Below are positions 8,253 through 10,235 of a stretch of 10,235 nucleotides of DNA, in pieces. The stretch spans positions 1 through 10,235 of the forward strand of contig CAAFRW010000159.1 of NCBI GenBank assembly GCA_900765575.1, in the 5' to 3' direction. The first letter of the stretch is position 1, and each line of letters opens with the position of its first letter. The notes under the pieces are model-generated. The model ran no database searches and was not told where the DNA came from. It saw only the letters and a program-made list of their open reading frames with translations. This DNA comes from Bacteroidaceae bacterium. GTDB taxonomy: Bacteria > Bacteroidota > Bacteroidia > Bacteroidales > Bacteroidaceae. The translations under genes were made by a program, and so were the position numbers.

Positions 8253-9674
8253 ATGAACATTATGAGAAAATTAAAATATTTGTTAGTATCCGCATTGGTC
8301 TTCTCCACCGTTGGATGTAATGATTTTCTAGAACTCAATCCTATTTCCAATGCGAATGAGAACGGGTTCTACAAAACGGCCAAAGATATGGAAACGGCTT
8401 TGGTTTCGGCTTATGCCACCTTGTATAATATCTGGGGGCCTGAAGGTCTTCCTTCTTTTTATGGAGAATTGATGTCCGACAATGTATACAGCGACAATAC
8501 GGCTGGTACTGTGGCCGATTATGAAGCATTCGACACCCACATAGGCATGGCAACCTCCAATACCTTAGTAGAAGGTTATTGGGAGACCTATTACAAATCA
8601 TTATTTATTATCAACCAATTGATTAGTAAAGGAACTCCATTAGGAGATGAAGCAGCCCAATATATTGCAGAAGCGAAATTCCTCCGTGCCATGTATTACT
8701 TTGATATGGTTCGCGCATGGGGTGATGTACCTTTGGTTTTAACTCCTGTAACCGTCAGCGAATCTTATAGCATAGCCCGCACCCCTGCCACAGAAGTCTA
8801 TGGACAGATTGTACAAGACTTAAAAGATGCAGCCGGTACACTTCCTCCCAAAACAAGCGAACGATTTGTCGGCGCTGCCACTTGTGATGCTGCTAACGCA
8901 CTATTAGGTAAGGTATATTTGACATTAGGAGACAAAAGTACTGCGGCTATCTATTTGAATAAAGTATATGGAAAATTTGAACTTGAGAACAAATATGAAG
9001 ACCTTTGGAATTTGAACAATAAGAATTGCAAAGAATCAATCTTCGAAATTCAATATGCCACTACAACCTCTTCTTCGCAACCATACAGTAAATATTGGTC
9101 TTTATTCACCCCTATTGATAACCGTACAGTTACCGCTTGGGGTGCTGGAATAAACCAAGTCTCTACCGACCTTTGGGATGCTTATGAAACAAACGACCCA
9201 CGTCGTGATGCTTCGATTGCCGACGGTTATTATACAGCCAATGGAAAATTCGTAGCAACTCGTTATTGCATCAAATGGAGAGATACAGAAGCAACCGTTA
9301 ATAGTTTACGTGAATTGGCTCGTAACAACTTCATCGTCCTTCGTTATGCAGATGTGCTACTTATGTTATCTGAAGCCACCGGTGACGCCAAATACCTGAA
9401 CGAAGTTCGCGGCCGTGTCCATATGCCTCTTTACGGAGAAGCCGGATATCCTTCAATATATAACACCGTAAACGAAGCCATTCAGCATGAACGTCAAGTA
9501 GAGTTAGCTATGGAGTTCCATCGTTGGTTCGATTTGCAACGCTTTGGCACTGGAGCTACAGTCATGAAAAACTGTTCTAAAAATGTCTCCAAACCCATTT
9601 ATGTGTTGCCTATACCTCAAAAAGTAATTGACCAGAATCCAAATGTTATCAAGCAGAATGACCCTTATCAATAA
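8253..9674 (+). CDS. SusD-like surface substrate-binding lipoprotein (RagB/SusD family)
   Basis: This protein of 473 residues is the surface lid that binds ligand and delivers it to the SusC partner encoded just upstream. It starts with a lipoprotein signal: basic residues, a hydrophobic stretch, then a lipobox ending STVGC with Cys22 as the lipidated residue. The mature N-terminus CNDFLELNP is typical of SusD proteins. The helical TPR-like core includes EAKFLRAMYYFDMVRAWGDV (about 140-159), a strong family hallmark. The C-terminal SusD domain carries HERQVELAMEFHRWFDLQRF (412-431), another hallmark, and a closing LPIPxxVIDxNPNxxQN motif. It is slightly shorter than many starch- or glycan-binding SusDs of 500-550 residues but within the family range. 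Co-transcription with susC is inferred from the 24-base gap and absence of a promoter. Met4 (8262) is an alternative start. A hairpin terminator follows 21 bases after the stop, so no enzyme gene shares the operon. The ligand cannot be read from the sequence. Confidence 0.95.
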   Translation: MNIMRKLKYLLVSALVFSTVGCNDFLELNPISNANENGFYKTAKDMETALVSAYATLYNIWGPEGLPSFYGELMSDNVYSDNTAGTVADYEAFDTHIGMATSNTLVEGYWETYYKSLFIINQLISKGTPLGDEAAQYIAEAKFLRAMYYFDMVRAWGDVPLVLTPVTVSESYSIARTPATEVYGQIVQDLKDAAGTLPPKTSERFVGAATCDAANALLGKVYLTLGDKSTAAIYLNKVYGKFELENKYEDLWNLNNKNCKESIFEIQYATTTSSSQPYSKYWSLFTPIDNRTVTAWGAGINQVSTDLWDAYETNDPRRDASIADGYYTANGKFVATRYCIKWRDTEATVNSLRELARNNFIVLRYADVLLMLSEATGDAKYLNEVRGRVHMPLYGEAGYPSIYNTVNEAIQHERQVELAMEFHRWFDLQRFGTGATVMKNCSKNVSKPIYVLPIPQKVIDQNPNVIKQNDPYQ

Positions 9675-9695
9675 GAAATAAAGTTCTCTAACCCA

Positions 9696-9732
9696 AAGGG
9701 GCTATTCAAATTGTTGGATAGCCCCTTCATTT
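9696..9732 (+). terminator. Hairpin terminator of the susC/susD operon
   Basis: AAGGGGCTAT (9696-9705) pairs perfectly with ATAGCCCCTT (9718-9727). The stem can extend inward by TCAA/TTGG with one wobble pair, leaving a tetraloop, for about 14 pairs in total. A short, interrupted T-rich stretch follows (CATTTCT). It begins 21 bases after the susD stop. The stem's AAGG end also gives a small A-run on the opposite strand, so it could act in both directions between the converging susCD and rRNA units. Confidence 0.82.
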
Positions 9733-9780
9733 CTGTACCTTTAATCCCTACACTTGACTACAGGCACTTATCAGGTACAG
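9733..9780. repeat. Short inverted repeat downstream of the susCD terminator
   Basis: CTGTACCT (9733-9740) and AGGTACAG (9773-9780) are perfect 8-base inverted arms around a 32-base loop. They directly follow the operon terminator. No T-tract follows, so it is not an obvious second terminator. Its role is unknown. Confidence 0.35.
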
Positions 9781-9913
9781 ATTCGCTGACAGTTGTATAA
9801 AACGCTTCAAATTCCAACTATAGGGAGAGAAAAAGATAAGAAGGAGATACCTGAAATGCCTAAGGATTAGAAATGGAAAGCGACATCAGAAACGAAGACA
9901 AAAAAATCCCCAC

Positions 9914-9930
9914 CTGCCTAAACGCAGAAA
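9914..9930. repeat. Direct repeat copy 1 (CTGCCTAAACGCAGAAA)
   Basis: This 17-base sequence recurs at 10144-10160 in the same orientation with a single difference (T to C at the sixth base). The short arms CTGC and GCAG within each copy can form a small 4-pair stem. Copy 1 has no hairpin directly beside it, while copy 2 abuts the rRNA terminator. Confidence 0.6.
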
Positions 9931-10053
9931 AACCACCGTGGAGACCTAATATATACGCACCCCTAATAATATCAGGTGAGCCAAGATACCCTACACATTC
10001 AACGGTTGGGGAATGAAAAGCCTTATCAAAGAGAGGACAGGAAGAGTATGAAG

Positions 10054-10123
10054 GGCTCACCCGATAATCTTCCTCTTTAAAACTGGCTAAGATTTATGTA
10101 TATCCCCATTTTTCGGGTGAGCC
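10054..10123. repeat. Inverted repeat GGCTCACCCGA / TCGGGTGAGCC with third partial copy nearby
   Basis: GGCTCACCCGA (10054-10064) and TCGGGTGAGCC (10113-10123) are perfect 11-base inverted arms around 48 bases. A further partial copy, AGGTGAGCC, lies at 9974-9982. Each arm has the 9-mer GTATGAAGG on one side (10046-10054 and 10124-10132) in direct orientation. The arrangement suggests a stem-loop in a transcript or a rearranged repeat element. No gene explains it. Confidence 0.55.
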
Positions 10124-10143
10124 GTATGAAGGCAGGAAGGCAG

Positions 10144-10160
10144 CTGCCCAAACGCAGAAA
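10144..10160. repeat. Direct repeat copy 2 (CTGCCCAAACGCAGAAA), abutting the rRNA terminator
   Basis: This is the second copy of the 17-base repeat first seen at 9914-9930, starting 230 bases later. Its right end directly touches the terminator stem and supplies the short T-run (TTTCTGC on the minus strand) that follows the hairpin in the rRNA transcript. Confidence 0.6.
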
Positions 10161-10190
10161 GTCCCCTGCAGGTTTTACGCTGCAGGGGAC
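10154..10190 (-). terminator. Terminator hairpin of the rRNA operon, downstream of 5S
   Basis: GTCCCCTGCAG (10161-10171) and CTGCAGGGGAC (10180-10190) form a perfect, GC-rich 11-pair stem with an 8-base loop. On the minus strand it lies about 13 bases after the 3' end of 5S rRNA and is followed by TTTCTG. The U-tract is short, but the strong stem and position directly after 5S support an rRNA operon terminator. Read-through into the repeat region is possible. Confidence 0.82.
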
Positions 10191-10203
10191 CCCTTCTTCA
10201 AAA

Positions 10204-10235
10204 CGGCGACTACCTACTCTCCCGCTTGCGCAGTA
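10204..10235 (-). rRNA. rrf: 5S ribosomal RNA, 3' end only (cut by window edge)
   Basis: Read on the minus strand, the last 32 bases contain GCGGGAGAGTAGGT followed by AGTCGCCG, matching the conserved 3' arm of bacterial 5S rRNA (the GGGAGAGTAGGTCGCCGCC-type ending). The 5' part lies beyond the right edge. The end near 10204 is approximate. A strong hairpin follows, as expected at the end of a 16S-23S-5S operon transcribed toward the susCD operon. Confidence 0.85.

Larger units (their letters stand above)
9733..10160. other. Gene-poor gap between converging susCD and rRNA operons, rich in short repeats
   Basis: About 430 bases hold no convincing gene. A minus-strand ORF at 9860-10060 (66 codons) has no recognisable domain and a low-complexity Ser/Phe-rich tail, and I do not call it. 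The region contains an 8-base inverted pair (9733-9740 and 9773-9780), a 17-base direct repeat (9914-9930 and 10144-10160), an 11-base inverted pair (10054-10064 and 10113-10123) and a 9-base direct repeat GTATGAAGG (10046-10054 and 10124-10132). These repeats are not explained by the neighbouring genes. The region may be decayed DNA, a read-through RNA segment downstream of the rRNA operon, or a small repeat element. Confidence 0.5.

Noticed and set aside
9860..10060. Minus-strand ORF of 66 codons in the gap between susD and 5S rRNA
   Set aside because: No recognisable domain, no nearby promoter match, and it overlaps repeats that better explain conservation of bases. It could still be real, but nothing in the sequence supports a call.

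Overview
The window looks like a chromosomal segment from a member of the Bacteroidales, most likely Bacteroides or a close relative. Three things support this. It has a hybrid two-component regulator beside a SusC/SusD pair. Two places match the Bacteroidota promoter pattern TTTG-N19-21-TAnnTTTG. The DNA is AT-rich with weak ribosome-binding sites.

Layout from left to right: (1) The first 86 bases hold the start of a minus-strand gene, probably an AAA-type ATP-binding protein, with a good promoter at 115-145. (2) A gap follows, ending in what appears to be the damaged 5' end of the next gene (368-474). (3) A very large plus-strand hybrid two-component system (HTCS) gene (475-4737) encodes a periplasmic beta-propeller sensor, a Y_Y_Y domain, one membrane helix, a histidine kinase, a receiver and an AraC-type DNA-binding domain in one chain. 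(4) A 308-base regulatory gap holds two short inverted repeats and a promoter whose spacer contains nine consecutive C residues. (5) A SusC-like TonB-dependent transporter (5046-8228) and its SusD-like lipoprotein (8253-9674) form an operon closed by a strong hairpin. (6) A repeat-bearing gap without a convincing gene runs to about 10160. (7) The 3' end of a 5S rRNA gene lies on the minus strand, with a terminator hairpin after it, so an rRNA operon converges on the SusCD operon.

Proposed working model (inference from family knowledge): the HTCS senses a ligand in the periplasm, phosphorylates its own receiver, and uses its AraC domain to activate the SusC/SusD promoter. SusD captures the ligand at the cell surface and SusC imports it across the outer membrane using TonB energy. 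No glycoside hydrolase, lyase, peptidase or sulfatase lies in the window and the operon ends right after susD, so the substrate cannot be read from the context.

The two observations most worth following are the C9 tract between the -33 and -7 elements of the susC promoter, a layout that could allow slippage-based phase variation, and the loss of an in-frame start and signal peptide at the 5' end of the HTCS, which a single added base would repair.
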